64,000 nt of DNA. Origin: Desulfobacteraceae bacterium. Lineage in GTDB: Bacteria > Desulfobacterota > Desulfobacteria > Desulfobacterales > Desulfobacteraceae. The stretch is taken from the NCBI GenBank assembly GCA_016743945.1, contig JADGFI010000017.1, positions 1-64,000 of the forward strand, written 5' to 3'. Of this stretch, positions 8,062 to 17,232 are shown piece after piece (within the stretch, counting starts at the first letter, position 1; the number at the start of each line of letters is the position of its first letter). Position numbers and translations under genes: made by a program. The notes under the pieces are model-generated. The model did not search any database. It saw only the letters and a program-made list of their open reading frames with translations, and had not been told where the DNA came from.

Positions 8062-9030
8062 TTACCCCTTGAAAATCAGGCTTGTTCCAGACATATTTAA
8101 CAAAAATTGTTCAGGCATCTTCTCTTCGATTTTCATAACAGCTCTTCTACCGGTGCAGTGGGTGGGAATGACGAATTCAGGATTAAAGTCTTTTAGCGCC
8201 TCAATTGTTGGGGAAATCTTTGTTGAAAAAGCAGGGCCTGTCAAATGGAAACCTCCCATCACGGCAAAAACATCTTCAATACCTGTTATTTTTTTTGCAT
8301 AGTTGATCGTATTAATGATTCCTGAGTGAGCACACCCGGAAAGGATAACAAGTCCCTTTCCCTGTATATTGAACACAAGTGAGGAATCGTCTTCTATGTC
8401 GTCGAATTTTTCAATTCCGTCCTGTTCATAAAAAGTATTTTTCATCCCTTCTTCAAACTGGTTGACTCGGGGTATTTCTCCAAGAAAAAGGGCTCTATCC
8501 TCCAGCATTGCCAGTGGGGAGATGGTCTCTTTAATGGAAAGGCTTGTCCCAAGGACATCCTCTCTTGCAAACGTTGGGAAAAATATTTTTGACCCTGTGG
8601 GTGTTTTTATGTAACGATTTTTCCTGAAGGCCGCAGGGTGTAAGACAAGCTTAAGGTCATCTTTTTTTATACGCCTTACAAGTTCTTTCATTCCCCCGAC
8701 GTGGTCCAGGTGTCCATGGGAGAGGGCAATGGCTTTGACCGTGGTCAGATCGATGGAGAGAAGGTCTGCGTTAAAAGCTGCTCCATGGCCGGAGCAACCG
8801 AAATCAAAGAGCATGCTCTGGGAAAAGCCCTTGTCCGTGATCGTAATAAATGCACAAAATCCGTGTTCTGCAATGGGACTTGAGGAAATTTCCATCCTTT
8901 TCTCCGGAATATTTTTGACCAGCAGTGGCCTTTGTACAACATCGTTGTCATCCATGACTAGTACATCGATATAGTTGTCCTGGAGCGTGATAATCTTAAC
9001 GCTTTCTATTTCTTTAATTATGGGTTGCAT
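8062..9030 (-). CDS. MBL-fold metallo-hydrolase (COG1237 type), paralogue
   Basis: 322 residues, the same length as the protein at 3924-4892 and similar throughout, with 'SHGHLDHVGG', 'GCAHSG', 'GGFHLTG' and 'PTHCTGR'. All predicted metal ligands are present; the Cys of the 'PCHCTGR' pair is Thr here. Codon use differs enough that this is an older duplicate than the fossils. No signal peptide. No AraC partner remains downstream; the IR element and AraC remnant at 7603-8009 may mark a lost one. Substrate unknown. Confidence 0.85.
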   Translation of the reverse strand: MQPIIKEIESVKIITLQDNYIDVLVMDDNDVVQRPLLVKNIPEKRMEISSSPIAEHGFCAFITITDKGFSQSMLFDFGCSGHGAAFNADLLSIDLTTVKAIALSHGHLDHVGGMKELVRRIKKDDLKLVLHPAAFRKNRYIKTPTGSKIFFPTFAREDVLGTSLSIKETISPLAMLEDRALFLGEIPRVNQFEEGMKNTFYEQDGIEKFDDIEDDSSLVFNIQGKGLVILSGCAHSGIINTINYAKKITGIEDVFAVMGGFHLTGPAFSTKISPTIEALKDFNPEFVIPTHCTGRRAVMKIEEKMPEQFLLNMSGTSLIFKG

Positions 9031-9200
9031 AAAACTATGTCTTTTTTAGAATTGAGGAAACATTTCCTTTTTTTTTATAATTAAAGATACAAACAAAAGC
9101 TATCATATTGTGAAATTTTTCTTGTCATTTGCTGAAACCAGATTTTTAATTTTTTAGTTTAAAGAAATTAGTTCAAAGTGGCAGAAGTTATGATCAGGCC

Positions 9201-9258
9201 CCATAGTTCAGTGCGCCTATAGATCAACGCACTGAATACCGCATGGGACATTTTTTTT
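9201..9258 (+). repeat. Hairpin repeat with trailing T-run
   Basis: TTCAGTGCG (9207-9215) pairs with CGCACTGAA (9228-9236), and the outer CCCAT/ATGGG extends the stem with a bulge; eight T follow at 9251. It could terminate plus-strand transcription. The inverted relative at 6304-6333 shows it is a dispersed element. Confidence 0.5.
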
Positions 9259-9365
9259 ATCGTTTGGTCGGTTTCAAGGTTTACAGATAGGAACCAATGA
9301 ATATCACTGTACTGAAAGATGAATTAACAGATATTCAGGAGAAGTAATAATGGTTTACAGCCCCG

Positions 9366-9548
9366 GTGTTCCATGTTCGTGATAAAGGACTGGTGGTGCT
9401 GTCCGGCTGCGCCCATTCCGGGATTATCAATACCATCGATCATGCCAGAAAGGTGACAGGAGTGGAGAAGGTCTTTGCCGGTATGGGGGGATTTCATCTT
9501 ACGGGCCCTGAGTTTTCCCCCAAGATCCGACTCACAATCCGGGTGTCA
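9366..9548 (+). pseudogene. Fossil fragment of the metallo-hydrolase at 3924-4892
   Basis: About 60 codons reading 'FHVRDKGLVVLSGCAHSG' and 'GGFHLTGPEFSPKI' with DNA ~95% identical to 4580-4760. It carries only the third and fourth metal-motif region and stops after 'LTIRVS'. The ~70 bases before it include a 16-codon frame from an ATG at 9297 that I do not recognise. Confidence 0.85.
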
Positions 9549-9651
9549 TAGGGAGAGTGGCGGCAATGGGGCATGTCAGACTGTCGAATAATCGCCAAAT
9601 CCCTTCACGCGGACCGCGCGTTAGTTTTCAATGTTGTTATCATCGCTTAGC

Positions 9652-10470
9652 TTACCCAAGCTTATATGTCACAAGCCTGGACGAATTTTTAATAAGCGGA
9701 ATATTGGCCATGATCCGCCCGATAAAGAATCCCCATCGTCGGGGATGCCGTTTCATAAGGAAATCTGTTTTTAGGTGCCGGATCTTCGGATGCCAGGTCT
9801 CGATCTTTTTTTCATCATCAATACCAAAATCAAATCTGGCCTCCATTTTTTTTAAGATCTCATTTTTTTTGCCACGCTTGCTCATCCAGGTGCTAATCAG
9901 GTCACATTGAACCTCACCTGTGAATCGTTGAGCCAGATTGTAGAAAAATGCTTTAATTTTATTTTCAGGGAAATAGAACGTGACGCCCTCAATGACAAAA
10001 AGAAAATATGAATTTTGATGCTGTTCAGCCAGTTCATCCATCCAGGCGGTTTCAAACATGGAAGATTTGATGATAAATTCGTTTTCAGCCGAGGGGAGCA
10101 CCTTTTCCCGTAAATCCATGACATCGGGCAGGTCCAATTCATAAAAAACAGCCGGTTGATCTGGGCCGCTTATCCGCAGGAACCGGGTATCCATCCCGGC
10201 TCCCACATGAACAACCACAGGTTTTTTATCCTTATTCTTTTTAATAAAGGCCGCAGTTTCCTCATCAAAATACTGGGCGCGCACCACCACGCCGGCCGCG
10301 GGTTTTGAATTCGTGTCAAACCGCGAGAAATCGTAGTCCAGCCTGTCCATAAGTTCCACGGAAAAGGGATCTTTCAATATTCCATTGGTACGCTGGTGTT
10401 CCTGGGATTTCATGGGAATATTGATAAAAAGGGTTTCTGAAATACTGTTTGTGATGTTTACTTTTTCCAT
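9652..10470 (-). CDS. LCM/TcmP-family SAM-dependent methyltransferase
   Basis: 272 residues. 'VVHVGAGMDTRFLRI' is the SAM-binding glycine loop and 'VFYELDLPDVMDLR' the following acidic segment, both typical of the leucine-carboxyl-methyltransferase/polyketide O-methyltransferase family (PF04072). 'FVIEGVTFYF' matches the post-loop motif. AAAAGGAG lies about 8 bases before the ATG. It follows the feoC-like gene by 55 bases on the same strand and so probably ends the receptor-feo operon. A family member is at 61003-61827 and a fragment at 32255-32519. Substrate unknown; a carboxyl or hydroxyl of a small molecule is likely for this family. Confidence 0.8.
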   Translation of the reverse strand: MEKVNITNSISETLFINIPMKSQEHQRTNGILKDPFSVELMDRLDYDFSRFDTNSKPAAGVVVRAQYFDEETAAFIKKNKDKKPVVVHVGAGMDTRFLRISGPDQPAVFYELDLPDVMDLREKVLPSAENEFIIKSSMFETAWMDELAEQHQNSYFLFVIEGVTFYFPENKIKAFFYNLAQRFTGEVQCDLISTWMSKRGKKNEILKKMEARFDFGIDDEKKIETWHPKIRHLKTDFLMKRHPRRWGFFIGRIMANIPLIKNSSRLVTYKLG

Positions 10471-10525
10471 GAATATGCTCCTTTTAATTAAAACCGATAC
10501 CTCAGTTGCAAGTTTCTACCATAGC

Positions 10526-10795
10526 TTATATTGTTTGCGCTGCTTTTATGCCTTTCTCGGTAAGCATCCATATGGCACTTCGATTTTCAGGAAAATTCTT
10601 GGAATTGCAGCAAAAATTGCAGGCCTTGCAATAACTGGAACAACAAGAGAAAACGATATTTTCCACATATCCGAGACGTGCAAGTTCATAAAGCATCTGC
10701 TTTGCCATTTTTTCACCAACGCCCAGTTTATTTGCAAGCGCATTGTCCAAATAAACTTCATTTTTTGAAAGTAAATGAATCAGATCGCTCAACAT
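10526..10795 (-). CDS. feoC: FeoC-like winged-helix protein with a cysteine cluster
   Basis: 89 residues from the ATG at 10795 (GGAG seven bases upstream; an earlier in-frame start at 10864 lacks one). Residues 1-48 are a small winged helix ('LDNALANKLGVGEKMAKQML'), followed by six cysteines at 51, 52, 56, 59, 62 and 63 ('CCSSYCKACNFCC'). FeoC proteins pair a winged helix with cysteines that bind an Fe-S cluster or sense oxygen/iron. Immediately downstream of feoB, which supports the name; the cysteine pattern is denser than in enterobacterial FeoC. Confidence 0.75.
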   Translation of the reverse strand: MLSDLIHLLSKNEVYLDNALANKLGVGEKMAKQMLYELARLGYVENIVFSCCSSYCKACNFCCNSKNFPENRSAIWMLTEKGIKAAQTI

Positions 10796-10871
10796 TATAT
10801 TTCTCCATTTAAAAAGTTTTTCAGGGACTGAAGGGGTCTCCATGCGAATATCGATCGACACCAAATTACGT

Positions 10872-12908
10872 TCAAAAAATCAACAGGCCCCCATGGTAGA
10901 CAAGTATTCCGGCCACCAAACTTGATAGGGTATAATATAGCGTCGCGCCCGCTGCCCATTTCAGTGACCTTGTTTCCGAATACAATACGCCAATCGTTGC
11001 CGAGCAAGGAATAGAAAATGTTATTACAAATAAGAATGCTAATGCTGACTCAGGGCTGATGGTTTGCATCAGAATGGATTCCAGTGCTTCAAGTTCACCC
11101 CCTTCCGGCGGTGCAACCATAGCCAGTCCGGTCAATGACGATAGTTCATGTCCAAAACCATAGACTATGCCAATGGCGGCAAGCGCAGCTTCCTTTGATA
11201 CCATGGCGGCAATTAAAGCAACCATCAGCCGCCAGTCAAACCCCATCAAATTTCCAATCGGATTTAAAAATTTACCGATTGAAGCCAAAAGACTGGTATC
11301 AATGTTACCGTCAGGAAAATATGCCAGCAGCCAGACGAGAAAAGATGTCAAGGCAATTACGGTAAAACCGCGCTTAAGATATGCCTTCTCATTTGTCCAG
11401 GCATAGGTCCAGATCGTTTTGAGATTGGGCTTGTGATAGGGGGGTAACTCCATAATTAACCCTGTACGGTTTCCCTTAATGACAATTCGCCGCAGCAAAA
11501 AAGAGGTAAGGGCTAAATGGAGCGCTGTCGTTATCAACAGCGCCATGATAATCAACGGTGTTTTTACACCAAAAAAAATAGTACCGATAAAACTGACGAT
11601 TGCCCAAACAGCAAAACAGGGGATAATGGGAATCAGAAGCACGGTGATAAGACGCTGCCGCCATGTATCAACAACCCGGGTGGCCAATACACCGCCAATA
11701 TTACAGCAAGCCCCCATCAGAAAAGGCATAAATGACTTTCCATGCAACCCCAGGCCTTGCATAAATGAATCAAAGACATAGGCAAGACGCGCCAGATATC
11801 CCACATCTTCTAAAAATCCCACGACAATAAATACTGCCATCAAAAAAAATGAAAGTGCGGTTGCCAGCCCAACGCCCACAATAACACCATCTGCCATCAT
11901 AGAGCTTAACCAGGCAGGCGCGGGCGCAAGCAAGGAGCGTGTTCCATCGGCTACCAGGGACACAGCCCCTAAAAAAGGCATTCCGAGGTAGCCGATACTC
12001 ACCGCGGCAACGAGGGCTACAAACAATATCCCTATTGCCATAAATTTTCCCCATACAGGGTGGGTGGCAATTTTGTCGAACCTATGACGTCTGGCCAGGA
12101 TATTTTTTTTGTCCGGATATTCCACGGTTGAGGAAATGATTTTCCGTATCCATTCATATCGTGAATCGGCTACGAGAAGCGTGTGATCATTGCGTATTAT
12201 TTTATCTATTTCCTGCCATCCGGCAGGTTCCAGCCGGTCTTTCATTATCCTGCAGATTTCTTGATCACCCTCCAGCAGCTTAATCGCTGTCCACTCCTCC
12301 GAATAAGGTGAAGGAACACGGCCCTTGACCTTCAGCCTTATTTTATTTAAAAGCGCCAGCGTATCTCCTTCAAGCACTTGCCGCTTTGGCTTTATATTCG
12401 ACTTGCCATTATCAAGACTTTCCTCGATCGCTTCGAGAAGGGCTGCAATCCCTTTGTTTTTTGCCGCAACCGTTGGGACGACCTTTACACCCATTTCTCT
12501 GCCCATGGCCTCGGGAGAAAATTTACGCCCCTCCTTTTCTGCAATATCCATCATATTTAAGGCGACGATTGTTTTCGTCTGGAGCATAGCCGTTTCTGCG
12601 ACAAGATATAGTGTACGTTCCAACTGGGAAGCATCAACCACAACAACCAAAACATCAGGTTGTTTTTTAATAATAAAATCCCTGGCAATAATCTCTTCAG
12701 CCGAGTTCGCCGTCAAACTGTAAGTTCCGGGCAAATCAACCAGGTTATAGGTTTGGCCGTTGCATTTAAACCTTCCTTGTTTTTTTTCCACTGTCTTACC
12801 GGGCCAGTTCCCAATATGCTGATTTGATCCTGTAAGCCTGTTAAAAATGGAGGATTTTCCCGTGTTGGGTTGCCCGGCCAGGGCGATGGTCTTTTGTTTG
12901 GTTTTCAT
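10872..12908 (-). CDS. feoB: Ferrous iron transporter FeoB
   Basis: 678 residues. The N-terminal G domain has GQPNTGKS (12-19), 'DLPGTYSL' and 'NMMD' for GTP binding. The C-terminal half has the FeoB permease cores with Gate-like motifs ('GACCNIGGVLATRV' and 'FSIPCSATIGVLYSE'). Inner-membrane GTP-dependent Fe2+ import. It is shorter than the ~750-770 residues common in the family, mainly at the C-terminus. Its ATG overlaps the feoA stop by 4 bases, giving translational coupling. Confidence 0.95.
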   Translation of the reverse strand: MKTKQKTIALAGQPNTGKSSIFNRLTGSNQHIGNWPGKTVEKKQGRFKCNGQTYNLVDLPGTYSLTANSAEEIIARDFIIKKQPDVLVVVVDASQLERTLYLVAETAMLQTKTIVALNMMDIAEKEGRKFSPEAMGREMGVKVVPTVAAKNKGIAALLEAIEESLDNGKSNIKPKRQVLEGDTLALLNKIRLKVKGRVPSPYSEEWTAIKLLEGDQEICRIMKDRLEPAGWQEIDKIIRNDHTLLVADSRYEWIRKIISSTVEYPDKKNILARRHRFDKIATHPVWGKFMAIGILFVALVAAVSIGYLGMPFLGAVSLVADGTRSLLAPAPAWLSSMMADGVIVGVGLATALSFFLMAVFIVVGFLEDVGYLARLAYVFDSFMQGLGLHGKSFMPFLMGACCNIGGVLATRVVDTWRQRLITVLLIPIIPCFAVWAIVSFIGTIFFGVKTPLIIMALLITTALHLALTSFLLRRIVIKGNRTGLIMELPPYHKPNLKTIWTYAWTNEKAYLKRGFTVIALTSFLVWLLAYFPDGNIDTSLLASIGKFLNPIGNLMGFDWRLMVALIAAMVSKEAALAAIGIVYGFGHELSSLTGLAMVAPPEGGELEALESILMQTISPESALAFLFVITFSIPCSATIGVLYSETRSLKWAAGATLYYTLSSLVAGILVYHGGLLIF

Positions 12909-13165
12909 ATTGCTTTTTTCCTTACAGTTATCCTGCCGGCTTCAGTGCGTCCAAGAGCCATTTGGGTATCCCGTATAAACACAATCACCGGACCCCACTT
13001 CCAGTTTTGCAGCATGGTAATTTCTGCGTTACGGGTAAACCCTATGGCCGATATCCTGCTGATGAAACTCAATTCACCGGCAACATTCTCAACAACAGCT
13101 TCTTCTCCGACTTTAAGAGTATGTAAAGCTAAAGCCAACATGTCTTTGTCTTCATGAATTTTCAT
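12905..13165 (-). CDS. feoA: FeoA-domain protein
   Basis: 86 residues of SH3-like FeoA fold: 'LSFISRISAIGFTRNAEITML' and 'GPVIVFIRDTQMALGRTEAGRI'. Start at 13165 is supported by AAGGGGG six bases upstream; an earlier start at 13189 would overlap the receptor gene. Only 11 bases separate it from the TBDR stop codon, so it is co-transcribed with the receptor and coupled to feoB. FeoA is thought to aid FeoB activity. Confidence 0.92.
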   Translation of the reverse strand: MKIHEDKDMLALALHTLKVGEEAVVENVAGELSFISRISAIGFTRNAEITMLQNWKWGPVIVFIRDTQMALGRTEAGRITVRKKAI

Positions 13166-13176
13166 AGCAATCCCCC

Positions 13177-15336
13177 TTAAAACCGACATGTTAATGTCAC
13201 ACCAAATGTTTGCGGATCACCGGCCCGTGCGAACCAACCCATCGTATCAGAGCCAAAGGCGCTTGTAGCATATTTTTCATCAAAGAGGTTCTTTGCCCAT
13301 AAATAGACACTGAATCCAAGACCATTATACTCGCCTTCATAGCCCAGTTTGGCATTGACTAAGTTATAAGCGCTTTGTGTTTTTTGGTTGTCCAGGTCAA
13401 AATAGATATCACCCACACCCTGAAGTCCTAATCTGAAAAACAGGTTGCCCGAGTCAGATAAGGGAAGGCGGTACTGAGCCGCCAAGTTGTAGCTGAATTC
13501 AGGGACCATTTCCAGTTTGTGGCCCTCATAGTTTTCTCCAGACTCCCACTTCCCATATTCCGCATCCGTGTAACCAAAGCCGCCAACAAGCTCCAGACCG
13601 CGAATCGGTCTGGCCAGGGCCTCTATCTCAAAACCCTTGTTGGTTGCCTCGGTCGCATTTTTAAAAATATTACTTGTTGCGCCTGTATGTATGAAAACTT
13701 GCTTGTCTTCCCACTCGATATAAAATGCAGCAAAATTTAAGATAAGCCTGTCATCCAGCCAGGCGGTTTTAAGACCGGCCTCATAGTTCCAGGAAAATTC
13801 CGCATCATAGGGAACCCCTAAAACAGAGGGATCTAAATCATTAAAGGAACCGGCGGTATACCCTTTGGAAATGCTGGCATACCCCATAAAATCTTGAGTG
13901 AAACGATAATCAACAGCAAATTTGGGGAGCCATACCTCAAGTGTTTTTTCATTTTCCACGTCAGATGTTCCGGTCCCCATGACTTCCGGTGTATCAAATT
14001 TGATGCCTTTAAATTTTTTTTTATCGTTGTCATAACGCAATCCTGCGGTCAGACTCAATTTTTCTCTGAAGGTATAAGTTGCCTGGCCGAAAAAAGCATA
14101 GTTTCTTGTATTCAATTCGGTATTCATCGTTGCTTGGTAGGGAGGTATTCCCCATCCGGAAAACCCCTGCCGATAATCATAGGTATTATTAACATCAAAA
14201 TCTTCGTCAAGATAATATCCTCCAATCAGCCATTTGAACACCTTGGAATCCTTGGGGGACGCAAAGCGGGTTTCCTGGCTCCATTGGCCATGATCCTGCC
14301 CGTAATAATCTCTCAGAAAGTCAACCGAAGTGGCGTCCATATCATAGGTATTGCTATAATCCCCATCCCTGCGGGCCGTGATGGAAGTAAGGTCGAACCA
14401 CTCCCCTTCATAATTTACACTCAGGGACTGGCCGGCTAAATCTTTTTCAAGGCTCCCCTTATAGTCCAGGTTTACTTCATGTGTTATTTCCTTCATTGGA
14501 GCAAAGGTAAAAAAACCATCCTCACACCGTTCGGCATTGGCATTTAAGAGAACATCCCAGGCTTGGGTTGGTGTCCATCTGAGTGTGGCACGACCGGTTA
14601 GATCATCCCTTTCTTCTACGTCATCGGTTCCAAGGTAGTCGTTTTTAAAATATCCGTCTGAAAGATATTTTTTGGCGCTTATACCAAAAGAAAGCTTGTT
14701 CTCAACCAGGGGGCCTTTTACACTGGCTGAATAATCCCGGGTATTATAATTCCCATAACCGACAGATGCCTTCCCTTCCCATATGCTTCCCGGTTTTTTT
14801 GTGATAATTCTTATGACCCCTGCCTCGGTATTCCTTCCAAACAATGTTCCCTGGGGTCCTTTGATCACCTCGATACGCTCAATATCCGAAAGATCCGTAT
14901 CATAGGCCTGGTGCCGGGAATAGGCGACACCGTCCACATACAATCCCACTGTGGGATTAGGATTCATCCTATTGTACATTCCGCGTATAACAGGAGACAG
15001 TTCCGAATTAGTTCCCGCTTTACCGATGTACAGACCAGGCGTGTAAAACCCCAAATCCTCCATATCCTGGATCCCGGCATCCTCAATCTGGACCTCGGAT
15101 AAAGCCGTGATGCTCGCCGGCACTTCCTGGATATTTTCTTCCCGCTTTTGAGATGTAACGATTATTGCCTCTATCTTATATTCTTCAATGGGTGTTTTTT
15201 TTTGTACTGTTTTCTGTTTTGAGCCTTCTTCATCAGCCCAAGCAAATGACACCGGGCAAAAACTTAAAATGAGCACGGCCGTAAATAGCATATTCATAAC
15301 ACCTGCTGGAACAAGCCTTTTTCCCTCTTTTTCCAT
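13177..15336 (-). CDS. TonB-dependent receptor heading a feo operon
   Basis: 719 residues from the ATG at 15336 (AGGAG nine bases upstream). A signal peptide ends near 'SFAWADEEG'; a Ton-box-like 'IEAIIVTSQKREENIQ' precedes the plug ('IERIEVIKGPQGTLFGRNT', 'GVIRIITKKPG'), then the beta-barrel ending in 'TLTCRF' with the terminal Phe needed for outer-membrane assembly. It is followed after 11 bases by feoA, feoB, feoC and a methyltransferase. A receptor transcribed with Feo implies that imported ferric chelate is reduced and its iron taken in as Fe2+. An AraC gene (15584-16615) lies upstream on the same strand and may regulate it. Confidence 0.92.
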   Translation of the reverse strand: MEKEGKRLVPAGVMNMLFTAVLILSFCPVSFAWADEEGSKQKTVQKKTPIEEYKIEAIIVTSQKREENIQEVPASITALSEVQIEDAGIQDMEDLGFYTPGLYIGKAGTNSELSPVIRGMYNRMNPNPTVGLYVDGVAYSRHQAYDTDLSDIERIEVIKGPQGTLFGRNTEAGVIRIITKKPGSIWEGKASVGYGNYNTRDYSASVKGPLVENKLSFGISAKKYLSDGYFKNDYLGTDDVEERDDLTGRATLRWTPTQAWDVLLNANAERCEDGFFTFAPMKEITHEVNLDYKGSLEKDLAGQSLSVNYEGEWFDLTSITARRDGDYSNTYDMDATSVDFLRDYYGQDHGQWSQETRFASPKDSKVFKWLIGGYYLDEDFDVNNTYDYRQGFSGWGIPPYQATMNTELNTRNYAFFGQATYTFREKLSLTAGLRYDNDKKKFKGIKFDTPEVMGTGTSDVENEKTLEVWLPKFAVDYRFTQDFMGYASISKGYTAGSFNDLDPSVLGVPYDAEFSWNYEAGLKTAWLDDRLILNFAAFYIEWEDKQVFIHTGATSNIFKNATEATNKGFEIEALARPIRGLELVGGFGYTDAEYGKWESGENYEGHKLEMVPEFSYNLAAQYRLPLSDSGNLFFRLGLQGVGDIYFDLDNQKTQSAYNLVNAKLGYEGEYNGLGFSVYLWAKNLFDEKYATSAFGSDTMGWFARAGDPQTFGVTLTCRF

Positions 15337-15583
15337 TATTTTTTTCTCCTGTAATGCGCTGTTGTCTAAAGGAATCACAAATAATTAAATCCCCAAAAGT
15401 TATTCATCTATATCCCGCATGGCTTTTTTTTACCTGTCATCAAAGACTTTTCGGCTGTCATGATGACATTTTTGCAAAAAGGCCGGAGCGTCTATGGAAA
15501 ATTATGACCTTTTCATAACGATCTAAAAAGAGACATACATGGGAAAAGACTGGAGAAGGAGTGAATCCTGGTTAGAGGAATGA

Positions 15584-16615
15584 TCAAAAAAGGTGATATT
15601 TTGGGGAAGTGCAGAAATGTTTTTTAAAGGCTCTTGCAAAATTTTCCGGGTGTGTGTACCCCACTTCATAGGCGACTTCTGTAACACTTTTATGCTTGTT
15701 CTCCAGAAGCTCCCGGGCGCGCTCAAGACGAAGGATGCGTAAATGGTCAAACGCACTATTTCCAAAAATTTTCCGGAACCCCTGATTTAATTTATTTTTA
15801 TTAACACCGACCCTTCGAGCTAACTCTGGGAGAGAGGGAGGGTTCCCAAGGTTGTCTCTCAAAAAAAGTTCAGCTTCCCGGATTAAATCCCCATCGCGCT
15901 TATCAAATGTTACGGCACTTTTCGAAGTTATGCCATTTAACGGGCCAATATTGGGTATAATTAGTTCAAGAACTTTGGCTTCCAGATACAAACGCTTCAA
16001 CGCACCCCGGTAGGGGCAACTTATGATCTGGTTAAGGATGACATGGGTTTCGGGCGGGCAATTCGATAACTGACAATACGGTTTTTGCGCACCATCTAAA
16101 ATTTTGCGCAAGCCGATCGGTGCTTGGGAATATTCCTCGCCCACCCAGGTCTTGAGCAACCAGGGATCGATACCGATGCCGATTGTGCTTACACTTACCC
16201 CTACCGGCGGTCTGCAGCGGCATCGCTCACCCGGTAAATAAGCCACCAACTTATGCCCCGGTCTATTGCTGATACTTCGATGATTCTTTTCGGGTTGTAA
16301 GGTGTAGGTGACGCTCCCCGATTGGACATATCCGAAAAAAAGGGGAGCGTTGGCTTTAGTGTATTCAAAATCAAACTCGATATATTCCTTCAACCTGTAG
16401 CTTCCGATACCGAGAAGAAGACCTGGCCAGAGCTGTATCATAGTTACATGGCCAATTCCAATTTCAGAAGGCCATTTTTGATGTGTCTCAGAACAGCTGC
16501 GATGATCCCGTATATTATCCAGGTTACAATTGTTGCCAAAGAGGGTCCGTGTTCGGATCAGTGATCTTTCTTGTTCAATACCAGCCTCAATATCTGAATA
16601 TGTGTTTAAATTCAT
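15584..16615 (-). CDS. AraC-family (PchR/YbtA-like) regulator
   Basis: 343 residues. The sensor half carries 'ISCPYRGALKRLYLEAKVLEL'. The HTH pair is 'SLPELARRVGVNKNKLNQGF' and 'SVTEVAYEVGYTHPENFARA', ending 'TSPKYHLF'. It lies ~250 bases upstream of the receptor-feo operon on the same strand, making it the natural candidate regulator. The 15337-15583 gap contains no recognisable Fur box. The sensor half is Cys- and Pro-rich ('PGERCRCRPPVGVS'). Confidence 0.88.
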   Translation of the reverse strand: MNLNTYSDIEAGIEQERSLIRTRTLFGNNCNLDNIRDHRSCSETHQKWPSEIGIGHVTMIQLWPGLLLGIGSYRLKEYIEFDFEYTKANAPLFFGYVQSGSVTYTLQPEKNHRSISNRPGHKLVAYLPGERCRCRPPVGVSVSTIGIGIDPWLLKTWVGEEYSQAPIGLRKILDGAQKPYCQLSNCPPETHVILNQIISCPYRGALKRLYLEAKVLELIIPNIGPLNGITSKSAVTFDKRDGDLIREAELFLRDNLGNPPSLPELARRVGVNKNKLNQGFRKIFGNSAFDHLRILRLERARELLENKHKSVTEVAYEVGYTHPENFARAFKKHFCTSPKYHLF

Positions 16616-16912
16616 GGGACTCCACCGATGGCTTTAGAATACTTGGCAGATATTTTTACAAATATCCAATAATTAGGAACCCTAATAATCATCAAAAAAA
16701 TAGTTATATTACACAAGCAAAGTTAGTGTTCCCAAAAAATGTATAGCTTTAGTGATTTTACTTGTCAATGATTTATTTGGTCCTGGCAAACCCGTTTTCC
16801 GGCAGCTATGATTACAACCATTGGCAATCCAATGTTTTAATACCCACCTGCATGCCATTTTCCAGCGGTCCCAGAGTTTATGGTAACACTTCGTCAAAGA
16901 GAATATTGCCCC
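16616..16912. other. Intergenic region without a recognised gene
   Basis: About 300 AT-rich bases upstream of the 15584-16615 regulator. A minus-strand frame through 16760-16890 looks protein-like in places ('WRWVLKHWIANGC'-type residues) but I cannot assign it; it may be another remnant. No promoter is clear. Confidence 0.4.
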
Positions 16913-16939
16913 GGACCTAATCAGAAAAGGAAAGTAATC

Positions 16940-17167
16940 ATGAAGCAGGAAACAAGACAGATGCAGGGGGTGGCCCAGGCCCGGGGTTTTCTGCTTAAAG
17001 AGATCCAGAATCCGCCATCCATTTCCCGGGTTGCCAGGGCTGCCGGAATGTCCCATCCCTTGCTGAACCGCTGTTTTAAAAGGGTGTTCGGCTGTTCGGT
17101 GTTTGAATTTTTACGAAAAGATCGGCTGGAGATAATTCTTCTTTTCCAATCAAGATTTAAAAAGTAA
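16940..17167 (+). CDS. 75-residue chimeric mini-AraC protein (deletion fossil with intact frame)
   Basis: The leader, ribosome site (AAAGGAAAG) and first ~11 codons come from a copy of the metallo-hydrolase gene at 3924. At ACAGATGCAGGGGGT (16957-16971) the sequence switches in frame to the AraC gene of the same module, giving the complete first HTH ('AQARGFLLKEIQNPP' to 'VFEFLRKDRLEI'). It then jumps to the AraC 3' end and stops. The parent genes carry ACAGATACAGGGGGT (3941-3955) and ACAGATGCAGGGGGT (5596-5610), so deletion between direct repeats explains it. Homology continues to ~17199. It may be dead, or may make a one-HTH DNA-binding miniprotein. Confidence 0.7.
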   Translation: MKQETRQMQGVAQARGFLLKEIQNPPSISRVARAAGMSHPLLNRCFKRVFGCSVFEFLRKDRLEIILLFQSRFKK

Positions 17168-17232
17168 AATAAGAGTTTATTTTTTTTGTTGAGTAAAAGA
17201 AAGTTCTTGGTCTACAATTTATCCTCACCCAT

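Noticed and set aside
9297..9350. 16-codon frame as a metallophore precursor peptide
   Set aside because: It has no Cys or recognisable core, no maturation genes are adjacent, and a fossil follows directly. Too little to call a peptide gene.
11135..12723. Several plus-strand frames opposite feoB
   Set aside because: They are mirror-frame shadows of a clearly coding minus-strand gene.
16709..17056. 115-codon minus-strand frame across the mini-AraC region
   Set aside because: It runs antisense through duplicated AraC/metallo-hydrolase sequence and has no family resemblance.
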